Shown: positions 1 through 8,200 of the stretch, one piece after another
Numbering within the stretch: position 1 is the stretch's first letter
How the letters are laid out: every line of letters begins with the position of its first letter
Origin: Pseudomonadota bacterium
GTDB lineage: Bacteria; Pseudomonadota; Alphaproteobacteria; UBA8366; JADFVY01
DNA: 18,314 nucleotides
Direction: 5' to 3'
NCBI GenBank assembly: GCA_015222795.1
Contig: JADFVY010000260.1
Coordinates: 1-18,314 of the forward strand
Program-made: the position numbers and the translations under genes
Notes under the pieces: model-generated
Database searches by the model: none
Told to the model about the DNA's origin: nothing
What the model saw: only the letters and a program-made list of their open reading frames with translations

Positions 1-83
1 AAGAGCGCATCGGCGAAATATCGTTCCAGGCCCAGCAGGCAATGGACGATCTGCTGGCCGAGCACGCCAGGGAGGCGGCCTGA
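1..83 (+). CDS. C-terminal end of an unidentified protein (partial)
   Basis: An open frame enters from the left edge (first full codon at base 3) and stops at TGA 81-83. Only about 26 residues are visible, ending in an Ala/Glu/His-rich helix (tail AEHAREAA). This is too short to assign a family. The stop is one base before the ATG of the next gene, so the two are probably co-transcribed and translationally coupled. A GGAG at 71-74 lies inside this gene's last codons and can serve as the ribosome binding site of the next gene. Confidence 0.6.
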   Translation, partial: ERIGEISFQAQQAMDDLLAEHAREAA

Positions 84-84
84 G

Positions 85-339
85 ATGGCGCGCGTCATCG
101 TGGAACGGACCTTCGGCGGGCCGGCGGATATGGCGGAACTGGAGGCGCTGGAAAAGACGGCGTCGTGGTGCCTGGATACTTACCGGATTACCCCGCTGGC
201 CAGCTTCCTGTCGCGCGACGGGCGGCGGCTGATCTGCACTTACGAGGCGCCGGACACCGAGGCCGTGCGAAAGGCCAACCAAACCGCCGGCCTGCCCTTC
301 GACAGCATCTGGACCGCGACAATATTCAACGAGAAATAG
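85..339 (+). CDS. DUF4242-type small protein (SCO4226-like)
   Basis: An 84-residue protein that resembles the DUF4242 family of small ferredoxin-like-fold proteins, some of which (SCO4226 type) are described as nickel-binding. Visible family features are the N-terminal strand MARVIVERTF, the central segment with W28 and C29, the strand LICTYEAPD, and the helix EAVRKANQTAGLPFD followed by a final strand ending in IW-A-IF. The length fits a complete single-domain family member. The start at 85 follows the previous stop by one base and has GGAG at 71-74. No signal peptide or membrane segment is seen, so it is probably cytosolic. The family match is from recognition of the pattern; metal binding is not shown by the sequence. 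Confidence 0.75.
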   Translation: MARVIVERTFGGPADMAELEALEKTASWCLDTYRITPLASFLSRDGRRLICTYEAPDTEAVRKANQTAGLPFDSIWTATIFNEK

Positions 340-460
340 GGAGCGAGGCCTGCCGCGGATTGGATTGCGGCGCCGTGCCATGAAAATTGCGGCTTGCCGG
401 TTCCGGCTCCGGGTGCTGCAATGGCCACCGAACCCCTTTGGCAGGAAAAGGACGGGCGAT

Positions 461-1375
461 ATGCGCAAGTTTCGATGGCTGCTCCTGCCCGCCGCGCTGT
501 TCTGGTTGACCGGTTACGAGGCCCAGTCGCTTGACGAATGCCTGGCGGAAACCACGGCTGCTTGCGCCATCGACCAGGCCGTACTGGCGGCACGGAAAAT
601 AAGCAAGCAAACCCTGCGCGCCACGGCATACAGCTATATCGCCCGCGTGCAGGCCGATGCCGGCAGGGACAGCGACGCGCGTGCGCATCTTGCCCAGGTG
701 AGTCTGTTGAAGCGCGAGATCCAGGAACCTGGCTTGCGCGACGGCATATCGGCCAATCAGGTGCGCGTCCACGCCATGCTTGGTGAATTCGGCGAAGCAC
801 TGGCCTTCGCGGAGAGCATCGGCAATCCGTTGGCGGCGGTGCGCGCCTGGAGCTGGGTCGCCGAAAGCCAGGCCAGGGCAGGCGACAACGCGGGCGCGGA
901 CCAGTCGATCGAACGCGCGCTGGCGGCGGCGGCGGAACTACCCATGGAACAGATGGCATACCCCATGGCGCTGATGGCGATCGCCAAGGCGCATGAGGGC
1001 GAACGCGAAGAGGCTCTGGCGGCCGCCGGCGCCGCGCTGGATCTGGCGTCGCGCTACAATGACGAACTGTGGCAGGCTCGGGTGGCCTCGCTGGCGGCCG
1101 TGGCGCGGGCGGCGGCGGGCGAGCGGTGCCAGGCCGCTGAGTCACTGGCACGGGCCGAGGCTCATCTGTCCAGGATGGTGGCCGACGGTGCCCCTGTCGA
1201 AAAGCATGGCAGTGCGCTGGCCTTCATCGCCTGGGCCGAGGCCCTGTCCGGCGACCGCGAGAGAGCCCGTACGAGGCTGGAACCTCTCAAGGAACTTATC
1301 CGCGACTTACCGGATCACTACTGGCGATCGATATACATGTCGGCCATCGCGCTGGTGCTGGAAAAAGCGAACTGA
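461..1375 (+). CDS. Exported TPR-like helical repeat protein
   Basis: A protein of 304 residues from ATG 461. The open frame reaches further upstream (in-frame ATG at 380), but 461 is preferred because AGGAAAAGG lies just before it and because it places a typical signal peptide at the N-terminus: positive MRKFR, a hydrophobic stretch LLLPAALFW, then a polar region. There is no lipobox cysteine, so the mature protein is probably periplasmic and soluble. The rest is Ala-rich and helical, with repeated patterns of the kind A-x3-A-x2-QA-x-AG(D/R)-x3-A that resemble tetratricopeptide repeats, for example near AESQARAGDNAGA and AIAKAHEGEREEA. TPR proteins act as protein-binding scaffolds; the partner cannot be read here. 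No enzyme motif is visible. An inverted repeat starts at its stop codon. Confidence 0.75.
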   Translation: MRKFRWLLLPAALFWLTGYEAQSLDECLAETTAACAIDQAVLAARKISKQTLRATAYSYIARVQADAGRDSDARAHLAQVSLLKREIQEPGLRDGISANQVRVHAMLGEFGEALAFAESIGNPLAAVRAWSWVAESQARAGDNAGADQSIERALAAAAELPMEQMAYPMALMAIAKAHEGEREEALAAAGAALDLASRYNDELWQARVASLAAVARAAAGERCQAAESLARAEAHLSRMVADGAPVEKHGSALAFIAWAEALSGDRERARTRLEPLKELIRDLPDHYWRSIYMSAIALVLEKAN

Positions 1376-1416
1376 CGGGGCGGCGAGAATCTCCAGACGA
1401 ACCTCAACCGCCCCGT
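1375..1416. terminator. GC-rich inverted repeat after the TPR-like gene
   Basis: ACGGGGCGG at 1375-1383 pairs perfectly over 9 bp with CCGCCCCGT at 1408-1416, leaving a 24-nt loop. It begins in the stop codon of the TPR-like gene. There is no U-run after it, so it is a possible but not a textbook intrinsic terminator; it could instead protect the mRNA 3' end. Confidence 0.4.
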
Positions 1417-1487
1417 TCACCATCCGTTAGCACCTCTTCGCCACAATGCGCGATTGCAAACGCGTGCAAAACGGGAAGGGGCCAGAG

Positions 1488-2258
1488 ATGGCGCGGCTGG
1501 ACGACATGATACCGCCGGGCGAGGCGATCCGCTGGGAAGCATTCTCGAAAGGCTCCCAGATGGAAATCGCGGTGACGGATCGGCATATTATCTGGGCCGA
1601 CGGCATCTTTAAACGCGACAAGGGCAAGGCGGCCCTGGCAGACATTCGTTTCGTCGATCTCGAGGAAGGCGGCAACTCGGTCAATCTTCACTGCGACGGC
1701 GCCATATACCGCATCGAAGAATTCGAGCCGGGCAAGCTGGAGGAACTGGCCCGCGCCATCGGCCGCCCCGCGCGTATCTGGCGCGAATGCAAAACCCCCG
1801 CGGCGGTGCTGGCGCGGCGGTGGCGACAGTATCTCGGAGCGGGTGCCGTTGGCCTCTACGCCGCTGGCCTGTTCGGCCTCGCGTTCCTGGTCCTCGGGGG
1901 CGATGAATTAACGAAATTCGGCGATGCGTTAACGAAACTCGATGTCGCCATCGCAACCGTAGTCATTTGCCTGGCAGGATACTTTATCGTGGAGATCGCG
2001 AAAAACACCCTTCCACACATGCTGATAGGACGAACACTTACCGGCGAGAAGCGCCGGGATTTTGTCGGCTGGATAACCGACCCGCGCTGGCAGGGGGTGA
2101 AGACGGACGACGGGCGGTTGCCCCGCTCGCGCCTGGGGGAATGGGCCATGCGCAAGGCCTATGGCGAGATCCCCGACATTGGCGAGCGGGAACCGGAAAT
2201 CCTGATACCGGGCAACTTCTCGCTGAACGTTGCAACGCCGCCTATCACGCCTTTTTGA
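1488..2258 (+). CDS. Membrane protein with PH-like N-terminal domain, two TM segments
   Basis: 256 residues from ATG 1488, chosen over an in-frame ATG at 1446 because the purine run GGAAGGGG (about 1474-1481) sits at the right distance. Residues about 8-95 look like a bacterial PH-type domain (beta-rich; GEAIRWEAFSKGSQ, then IAVTDRHIIWADGIF, typical of the 'this tells how it is processed' pattern of YdbS/PH-like modules). Two hydrophobic segments follow at about 114-137 and 153-171, separated by the short duplicated linker DELTKFG/DALTKLD. The C-terminal 85 residues are charged and probably cytosolic. I do not recognise a named family for the whole protein, and no catalytic motif is seen. It lies between the TPR-like gene and a gene remnant; no clear functional link. 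Confidence 0.7.
   Translation: MARLDDMIPPGEAIRWEAFSKGSQMEIAVTDRHIIWADGIFKRDKGKAALADIRFVDLEEGGNSVNLHCDGAIYRIEEFEPGKLEELARAIGRPARIWRECKTPAAVLARRWRQYLGAGAVGLYAAGLFGLAFLVLGGDELTKFGDALTKLDVAIATVVICLAGYFIVEIAKNTLPHMLIGRTLTGEKRRDFVGWITDPRWQGVKTDDGRLPRSRLGEWAMRKAYGEIPDIGEREPEILIPGNFSLNVATPPITPF
1902..1943 (+). repeat. Imperfect 21-bp tandem duplication inside the PH-like membrane protein gene
   Basis: Two adjacent 21-bp units start at 1902 and 1923. They encode DELTKFG and DALTKLD, the loop between the two transmembrane segments. The repeat keeps the frame. Confidence 0.6.
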
Positions 2259-2294
2259 GTGCTTTCGCCCGCGACGGGTGCTTATATAACCGGC

Positions 2295-2534
2295 ATGGAA
2301 TGGCTTGCACGGGAGGGGGCGGTGAATTCTTTCAGGACAATATGGCAACGTGCGGCGGCGGGCAAGGGCGGGCACGCAGCGCTGGAGGCGCTGATGCCGG
2401 CGGTCCGAACGGCGGATGAATTGCGCGCCATATCCGACGCCCGCTGGCCCATATCAGCCGGGCGCTGGCCTGCGGCATCGATAGAGACTAACGCCGCTCC
2501 GGCCATCCGAAACGCCATCCCGCTGATCGATTGA
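2295..2534 (+). pseudogene. Truncated remnant resembling DNA-3-methyladenine glycosylase I N-terminus
   Basis: The open frame (from GTG 2259 or ATG 2295) contains a stretch of about 40 residues, FRTIW-RAA, then KGGHAALEALMP, then ADELRAISDARW. This closely resembles the N-terminus of alphaproteobacterial DNA-3-methyladenine glycosylase I-like proteins (pattern RKGG-AALEALLP, then ELAAI-DDRWL). Those proteins are around 200 residues. Here the similarity ends abruptly at the RW (about base 2446), and the remaining codons up to the TGA at 2532-2534 look like random low-complexity Ala/Pro/Arg sequence. The catalytic part of the family is absent in all three forward frames nearby. I infer a deletion remnant. 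The family assignment is from memory and would need a search; a small unrelated gene is the alternative. Confidence 0.45.
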
Positions 2535-2549
2535 TAATAATTAGGCGCA

Positions 2550-2577
2550 TTGCAACTCGTCTTGTCGCTGTTATGCT
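2550..2577 (+). promoter_or_regulatory. Candidate sigma-70-type promoter of the TetR gene
   Basis: TTGCAA at 2550-2555 and TATGCT at 2572-2577 are separated by 16 bp, 46 bp before the GTG start of the TetR gene. This is the only good -35/-10 pair I see in the short AT-richer gap 2535-2623. It is a consensus match only. Confidence 0.4.
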
Positions 2578-2581
2578 GATC

Positions 2582-2648
2582 GTACGGTCCACAATAAAAC
2601 AATCCCGCGGGGGGCGGTAAAACGTGGCTGACGGCAGGAAGACCGTAC
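2582..2648. repeat. Inverted repeat around the TetR gene start
   Basis: GTACGGTC at 2582-2589 and its exact reverse complement GACCGTAC at 2641-2648 flank the ribosome binding site and first codons of the TetR gene. The arms are 8 bp and 51 bp apart. It may be two half-sites for an autoregulator, an mRNA hairpin, or chance. Confidence 0.25.
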
Positions 2649-3325
2649 AAACCGAGGCAAAAAAGGATAATGACGCGCCGACGAGAAAGCGTCTGCCCCG
2701 CGGCGAGCGGGAACAGATGATCGTGCAGGAGGCGATCCGCTTTTTCGCCGAGGTCGGTTTCGAGGGACAGACACGTGAACTGGCCCGGCGCCTCGGCATT
2801 ACCCAGCCGCTGATCTTCCGCTATTTTCCGACCAAGGAGGACCTGATCGAACGGGTCTATCAGGAAGTCTATCTTAGCCGCTGGAATCCGTGGTGGGAGG
2901 AACTGCTGGAAGACCGGTCCAAGCCGTTGACCGAACGGCTGGCCACTTTCTACAAGGATTATACGAAGGCGATCTTCACCTATGAATGGGTACGTATTTT
3001 CGTCCATTCGGGCCTGAAGGGCGTGAACATCAACCGGCGCTATCTGGCGCTGATCCGCGATCGCGTCCTGAAACGCATAATGACCGAGGTCCGCGCCGAA
3101 CAGAACCTGCCAACGCCCGAGGAAGTCCCCTTCAGCGAGCGCGAAATCGAACTGGCATGGGGCCTGCATGGCGGCGTCTTCTATATCGCCATTCGCAAAT
3201 GGATATATGATTTCGATATCCCGGAAGAGATCGACGGCGTTCTGGAGGCCACGGTTGAAAGTTTCGTGCAGGGCGTCCCGACCGTCATGCGAAAATTGCT
3301 CCAGGACGACCGCACCGGAGATTAA
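2624..3325 (+). CDS. TetR/AcrR family transcriptional regulator
   Basis: 233 residues from GTG 2624, with a G-rich ribosome binding site (GGGGGGCGG, about 2608-2616). After a charged Lys/Arg-rich tail of about 28 residues comes the TetR DNA-binding domain: helix 1 with EAIRFFAEVGFEGQT, the helix-turn-helix ELARRLGITQPLIFRYFPTK (residues about 52-71) and EDLIERVYQEVY. The C-terminal ligand-binding and dimerisation domain is rich in aromatic residues (WNPWWEEL, YEWVRIFVHSGL). TetR proteins are usually repressors released by a small hydrophobic ligand and often control neighbouring genes. The VOC gene starts 42 bp downstream on the same strand, so it and the later SDR are the likely targets; this is inferred. 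The ligand is unknown. Confidence 0.9.
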   Translation: MADGRKTVQTEAKKDNDAPTRKRLPRGEREQMIVQEAIRFFAEVGFEGQTRELARRLGITQPLIFRYFPTKEDLIERVYQEVYLSRWNPWWEELLEDRSKPLTERLATFYKDYTKAIFTYEWVRIFVHSGLKGVNINRRYLALIRDRVLKRIMTEVRAEQNLPTPEEVPFSEREIELAWGLHGGVFYIAIRKWIYDFDIPEEIDGVLEATVESFVQGVPTVMRKLLQDDRTGD

Positions 3326-3367
3326 AGATCAAGAGATAAACAACGACTTCAATAATGGTTACACATC

Positions 3368-3781
3368 ATGGCTTTGACACGACTGGATCATTTTTCGATA
3401 CGCACCGCCGACGTGGAAAAAACGCGTGATTTCTTCGTTATGGTTCTCGGCCTGACGGATGGCGAGCGGCCACCCTTCAATTTTCCTGGCGCCTGGCTAT
3501 ATTGCGCGGGCAAGCCTGTTGTCCACATCATCGGCATCGACCCGAACGACAAGAGCGGGTTGGTCGACTATCTGGGAGACGGCGATGAAGAGGCGCCGAC
3601 GGGCAGCGGCGCGGTCGACCATCTGGCCTTCATGGCCGAGGACCTGAACGCCACGCGCGCCCTGCTGGAGCAAGCCGGCGTCGCCACGCGCGAGCGCGAG
3701 GTGCCGCTTCTGGGCCTGCGCCAGATATTCATGGAAGACCCGAACGGGGTCACCATCGAATTGAATTTCCCGCTGGGTTAA
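3368..3781 (+). CDS. VOC family protein (glyoxalase / extradiol dioxygenase-like)
   Basis: 137 residues, one complete vicinal-oxygen-chelate unit of two beta-alpha-beta-beta-beta modules. Visible landmarks are LDHFSI with H8, the helix VEKTRDFFVMVLGL, GAVDHLAFMAEDL with H85, and the closing strand DPNGVTIELNF with E131. H8, H85 and E131 are in the positions that bind the metal in this superfamily; H53 is also near. Members include glyoxalases, ring-cleaving dioxygenases, epimerases and resistance proteins, so the substrate cannot be named. No clear Shine-Dalgarno is seen before ATG 3368. It follows the TetR gene by 42 bp and precedes a short degenerate ORF and an SDR gene, which suggests a small catabolic or detoxification operon. 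Confidence 0.85.
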   Translation: MALTRLDHFSIRTADVEKTRDFFVMVLGLTDGERPPFNFPGAWLYCAGKPVVHIIGIDPNDKSGLVDYLGDGDEEAPTGSGAVDHLAFMAEDLNATRALLEQAGVATREREVPLLGLRQIFMEDPNGVTIELNFPLG

Positions 3782-3787
3782 CCGATA

Positions 3788-3946
3788 ATGGTCACCAATC
3801 AAACAACTGCGGCGCCCAGCCGCGAGGAATTGCTGGGCCGCACGCGCCCTCCTGCCGGGGAGACGGGAAACGCGATCCCATGGGTACCATCCGTTAGATT
3901 TACTCCACTAGCAGTCTGTATCAGGCATATTGCACCCTATAAATGA
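3788..3946 (+). pseudogene. Short ORF, possible stump of a flavin-dependent monooxygenase / acyl-CoA dehydrogenase-like gene
   Basis: A 52-codon open frame starts 7 bp after the VOC stop and ends in TGA 3944-3946. The first residues, MVTNQTTAAPSREELLGR, resemble the start of HsaA/acyl-CoA-dehydrogenase-like flavin monooxygenases (pattern APSREEL-ARA). That family has about 400 residues and the similarity fades after about 20 residues, so the body of the gene would be lost. VOC dioxygenases and such monooxygenases do occur together in aromatic and steroid catabolism, which fits the context. The evidence is weak; a short unrelated peptide gene, or no gene, is possible. Confidence 0.25.
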
Positions 3947-3972
3947 AACACTCGACGAACAGGAGACCGACC

Positions 3973-4758
3973 ATGACCGACAACACCACCGCGACCGAAC
4001 CCCGGGGCGCGGTTCCCTCCATGCGGCTTGACGGCAAGGTGGCGCTGATCACTGGCGCGGGACGCGGAATCGGCCGGGGAACGGCGCTGGCGTTTGCCGA
4101 GGCCGGAGCCGAGGTGGTGGCCTGGAGCCGGACCGCGGCCGAGGTCGAAAGCCTGGTCACGGAAATCGAAGCCGCCGGCGGCAAGGCGCTGGCGCAAGTG
4201 GTGGACGTAACCGACGACGCCAGAGTTCGGGAAGCCATGGGCGAACTGGGCCGGCTGGACGTCCTGTTCAACAACGCGGGAACCAACAGGCCGCAGCCCC
4301 TGCTGGAGATCGATGCGGAATCCCTCGATACGGTGCTGGACCTGAACATCCGGGCCGCCATCATCGTGGCCCAGGCCGCAGCCCGGAAAATGGTGGCCCA
4401 GGGCGAGGGATCGATCGTCAACATGTCGTCGACGATGGGCCATGTCGGCGGACCCAACCGCGCCGTCTACTGCACCACCAAACATGCGATAGAGGGGCTG
4501 ACCAAGGCGCTGGCCACCGAACTGGCGCCCATGGGCGTGCGGGTCAACGCCGTGGCGCCGACCTTCGTCAAAACAGCCATGACCCGGCAGATGCTGGCCG
4601 ATCCTCCCTTCAAGGATTTCGTGCTGGGCATGATCCCGATGGGCAAGCTCGCCACCACGGCCGACGTGGCCGCGGCCGTGGTGTTCCTGGCGTCGCCCGC
4701 CGCGGGCATGATCACCGGGACCAGCCTGCGGGTCGATGGCGGCTGGACCGCTCGCTGA
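3973..4758 (+). CDS. SDR family NAD(P)-dependent oxidoreductase
   Basis: 261 residues from ATG 3973, chosen because AGGAG at 3961-3965 sits 7 bp before it; an in-frame ATG at 3943 lacks a site. This is a classical short-chain dehydrogenase/reductase: cofactor-binding TGAGRGIG (residues 27-34), NNAG (100-103), and the catalytic set S153, Y166-x3-K170 (YCTTK). The C-terminus GTSLRVDGGW is also typical. The domain is complete and soluble, and presumably works as a tetramer in the cytosol, interconverting an alcohol and a ketone. The substrate is not readable. W51-S-R after the second strand, without an acidic residue there, hints at NADP(H) use, which is inference. It is on the same strand as the TetR and VOC genes but about 190 bp downstream of VOC. 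Confidence 0.93.
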   Translation: MTDNTTATEPRGAVPSMRLDGKVALITGAGRGIGRGTALAFAEAGAEVVAWSRTAAEVESLVTEIEAAGGKALAQVVDVTDDARVREAMGELGRLDVLFNNAGTNRPQPLLEIDAESLDTVLDLNIRAAIIVAQAAARKMVAQGEGSIVNMSSTMGHVGGPNRAVYCTTKHAIEGLTKALATELAPMGVRVNAVAPTFVKTAMTRQMLADPPFKDFVLGMIPMGKLATTADVAAAVVFLASPAAGMITGTSLRVDGGWTAR

Positions 4759-4778
4759 AAAATTCAGTTGTGATGGCC

Positions 4779-4820
4779 GGTAAGGCGGTGGCGTTTCCTG
4801 ACGGAAACCAGTGCCTTACC
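4779..4820. terminator. Strong two-part hairpin after the SDR gene
   Basis: GGTAAGGC (4779-4786) pairs with GCCTTACC (4813-4820) and, inside it, GTTTCC (4793-4798) pairs with GGAAAC (4803-4808) around a TGAC loop. That makes 14 base pairs with one internal loop. It starts 20 bp after the SDR stop. No T-run follows, so termination would be imperfect; a role as mRNA 3' stabiliser or protein site is equally possible. Confidence 0.5.
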
Positions 4821-4839
4821 CTTGGCATTACTCGACCAA

Positions 4840-5130
4840 GCGGAATTATGGAATATTCCCTTACCTACTCAACCTGGGAATCCGGATCACCGAACGCGAA
4901 TAACAGAGTATTCTACATAGTTAATTAGAAAAATTTTCATATTTTATTGGTTAGGTTGGCAATATCCCCAATCTAATGTTTCGAAAAATATCGATGGACA
5001 TTGAATATAACGAGAGTTTGTTCGTTGTACAATTAACCTATAGGAGAAGTAGGATAAAAATTAAGACAGCTGGAGAGTACAGATACGAACGGGTATACGG
5101 CTTTAATTAATTGTATTAGGGTCGCTTGGC
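4840..5130. other. AT-rich non-coding island upstream of the giant kinase
   Basis: About 290 bp whose composition is clearly AT-rich, in sharp contrast to the GC-rich genes on both sides. It contains A/T runs around 4925-4950, TTAATTAATT near 5104-5113, and an AGGAG at about 5042 that precedes no open frame. I see no gene, tRNA or transposase remnant. It most likely holds the control region of the three-gene signalling operon, or is the scar of an acquired segment. I could not single out one promoter with confidence. Confidence 0.5.
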
Positions 5131-5251
5131 ATAATGGGTGGGGTGCGGTCTGCTGGTAATTGGACTAGGCACCTATGGAAAAAATAGAGGCCGCTGTCAC
5201 AAGCGCGCCAATAAACATACAGGCGCGACGCAGCGCCGGGCGGGTCCGCCG

Positions 5252-8200
5252 ATGACCGTGAAGCTCGACCAGCGGTCCGCCGCCGCGGGCGACCTGGCCG
5301 CGGCGATTCTGGATTCCGCCCATGCCCTGGTCGTAACACTGGACACCAAAGGACGGATCACCAGCTTCAACCGCGCCTGCGAACTGCTGAGCGGATACGA
5401 AGCCGACGAGGTTGTCGGAACCTGTATCTGGGACAGGCTTTTGCCGGAAGAAGCCACCAGCCAGATCCGGCAATTTTTCGCCAGCCTGCCGGACGGCGGC
5501 GAGGTTCCCGAAGAACACGAAAACGCCTGGGTGACCCGCGACGGGCGCCGTCCGATCATCGCCTGGAACAACAGCGTTGTGCGGAACGCCGCCGGCGAGA
5601 TCGAACTCATCGTTGGCATCGGCGTGGATATTACCGAACGCCGCGAGACAGCCGACGACCTGGCCACGGCTCAACGGCTGGCCAGGATCGGCAGTTGGCG
5701 GCAAACAGTCGCGACCCGAGAGGAAGAATGGTCGGACCAGTTTTACCGGAACCTCGGGCTGGAACCCGGTTCCTGTCCGCCAAGCATCGAAAAGTTTTAT
5801 GAACATGTCCACCCCGACGACCGCCAGACTGTACGGGAAACAGTGCTGCGCTCGATCGAGGAAAAGCAGCCCTACAGCATGGATTTCCGTGTGATCTGGC
5901 CCGACGGCAGCGTGCGCGCCGTCCATGAAGAGGATGACTTCCTCTTCGGTGAGGATGGAGAGGTTGTGACCCTCATCGGGACAATGCAAGACGTCACCGA
6001 GAGCCGCGAAATCGCCGACAAGCTCGCCATGACAGCCGACGACCTGGCCACGGCCCAACGGTTCACCAGGATCGGCAGTTGGCGGCAGACTGTCGCGACC
6101 CGAGAGGAAGAATGGTCGGACCAGTTTTACCGGAATCTCGGGCTCGAGCCCGGCTCCTGTCCGCCAAGCGTTGAAAAATTCTATGAGCATGTCCACCCCG
6201 ACGACCGCCAGACCGTCTTCGAAAAAGAGCGGCGTTCGGTCGAGGAAAAGCAGCCCCGCGGCATGGATTTCCGTGTGATCTGGCCCGACGGCAGCATGCA
6301 CGTTGTCCGTGAGGAGAACGACATCGTTCTCGGTGAGGATGGCGAGGTCGTGGCCCTCATCGGGACAACGCAAGACATCACCGAGAGCCGCGAAATCGCC
6401 GACGAACTCTCCTTGACGGCCGACAGGCTGGCCCGGGCCCAGCAAACCGCGAAGATCGGCAGTTGGGAATGGACGATCGCCACCAACCGGGAATACTGGT
6501 CGGACCAGATGTACAGGAATCTCGGACTGGAGCCCGGTTACATCGAGGTGAGTGGCGACAAATTCTTCGAACATGTTCACCCCGACGACCGCGAAGGCGT
6601 GCGGCGGGCGATTCAGGCCACGACAGAAACCGGAAAGCCATACAGCCTTGAATTCCGGGTAGTCTGGCCCGATGGGACCGAACGCCTTGTCCACGAGGAA
6701 GGAGAAGCCTTGCTCGGCGGCAACGGCGAAACCGTCGCCCTGGCAGGCACCTTGCAGGACGTGACGGAACTGCGCGCGTCGGAAAACAACCTGCAACGGC
6801 TGACCACGAGGCTGGAATATGCGCAGCGGACGGCCCGGATCGGGAACTGGGAATGGGATGCCGCAACCGACCGGCAATGGTGGTCCGACGAGTGTTACCG
6901 CGTCGCCGGCTACGAGCCCGGAGAGGTCGAGGCGAACGATGAGAGTTTCTTCGCCGTCGTTCACCGTGACGATGTCGCCATGGTAAGGGAAAAGTCTTCC
7001 GCCGCGGGGAAAGCCGGTGAAGCGTACGAAATCACCTGCCGCGTAAACTTTCGAGACGGCACGGAACGGGTCATCCGCGAGGTCGGTTTCCCGGCTTATG
7101 ACAATAATGGAATTATTGTCGGCCAGAACGGAACCATCCAGGACATCACCGAACAATATCGGGCCGAACAGACGCTGGCCGAAACCACACACAGGCTGAA
7201 AGAGGCGGAACGCATCGCCAATATCGGCAATTGGGAATGGGATCCGGAAAGCGACCGCCTTACCCTGTCGGATCAGACATACCGGCTGCTCGGCCTGAAG
7301 CCGGGCGAACGAACCCTGACGAACGAAGACTATATCGAGCGTCTGCATCCCGAGGATAGAGAGCCATTTCGGAAACTGATACTGGAGTCCCTGGCGACCG
7401 GACAATCCTGTTCCACGCAATATCGCGTACAGGACAATGACGGCGCGATCCGGACCTTCGCCGAACACTGGGAATTTTTCGAGAAGAACGGCGGTGGCCG
7501 GCGTCTGATGCGCGGCACCGTTCAGGACATCACCGAGCGTAAGAAGGCGGAACAGGAGCTGGCGGATATCACCCACAGCCTGACCGAGGCCCAGCGCATC
7601 GCCCATATTGGGAACTGGGCCTGGGATGCCGGCAATGGCGACCTTGTCTGGTCCGACGAAACCTGTCGCATCTTCGGGTATGAGCCCGGCAAGAAGAAAG
7701 CGGGCTACGACAGATTCCTGTCGCGCGTCCACCCGGACGACCGGGAAAAAGTCCGCGTCACGGTCGAGGCGAGCCGGGAACAGCAGCAGCCATACGATGT
7801 GATCTTCCGGATCATCCGGCCCGATGGCGAGAAACGGGTAGTGCACGAATCCGGCGAATACGTTCTCGACGCGCAAGGCCGGGTTAGCGGGATGACCGGA
7901 ACGGTTCAGGATATCACCGAGCAAAATGCTGCCGAACGTGATCTCGCGGAAACCGCGCAGCGCCTGGGTGCGGCGGCGCATTTGGCCCGCTTGGGCGACT
8001 GGGAGTGGGATCCGGAAAGCAATCGGCTGAAAATGTCGGACGAAACGCTTCGCATCTGCGGGCTGGGGCCGGAACATGGCGAGGTGGACAACGAATTCCT
8101 GATGGCGATGATTCCCGCCGAGGAACAGGCGCGCATTCTGGACGTGATGGACCGCGCCGTATGCCATGGCGAGACCTACACCAACGAATATCATATCGTT

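Noticed and set aside
240..1151. A 303-codon - strand frame opposite the TPR-like gene
   Set aside because: Extremely Pro/Arg/Ala-rich translation typical of a shadow of GC-rich coding; the + strand frame has a ribosome site and signal peptide.
2282..3169. A 295-codon - strand frame over the glycosylase remnant and the TetR gene
   Set aside because: It lies opposite a well-supported TetR helix-turn-helix gene and has no recognisable motif.
5134..5187. Short upstream ORF (17 codons) before the giant kinase
   Set aside because: No ribosome site and no leader-peptide or attenuator pattern (no codon runs, no alternative hairpins seen).
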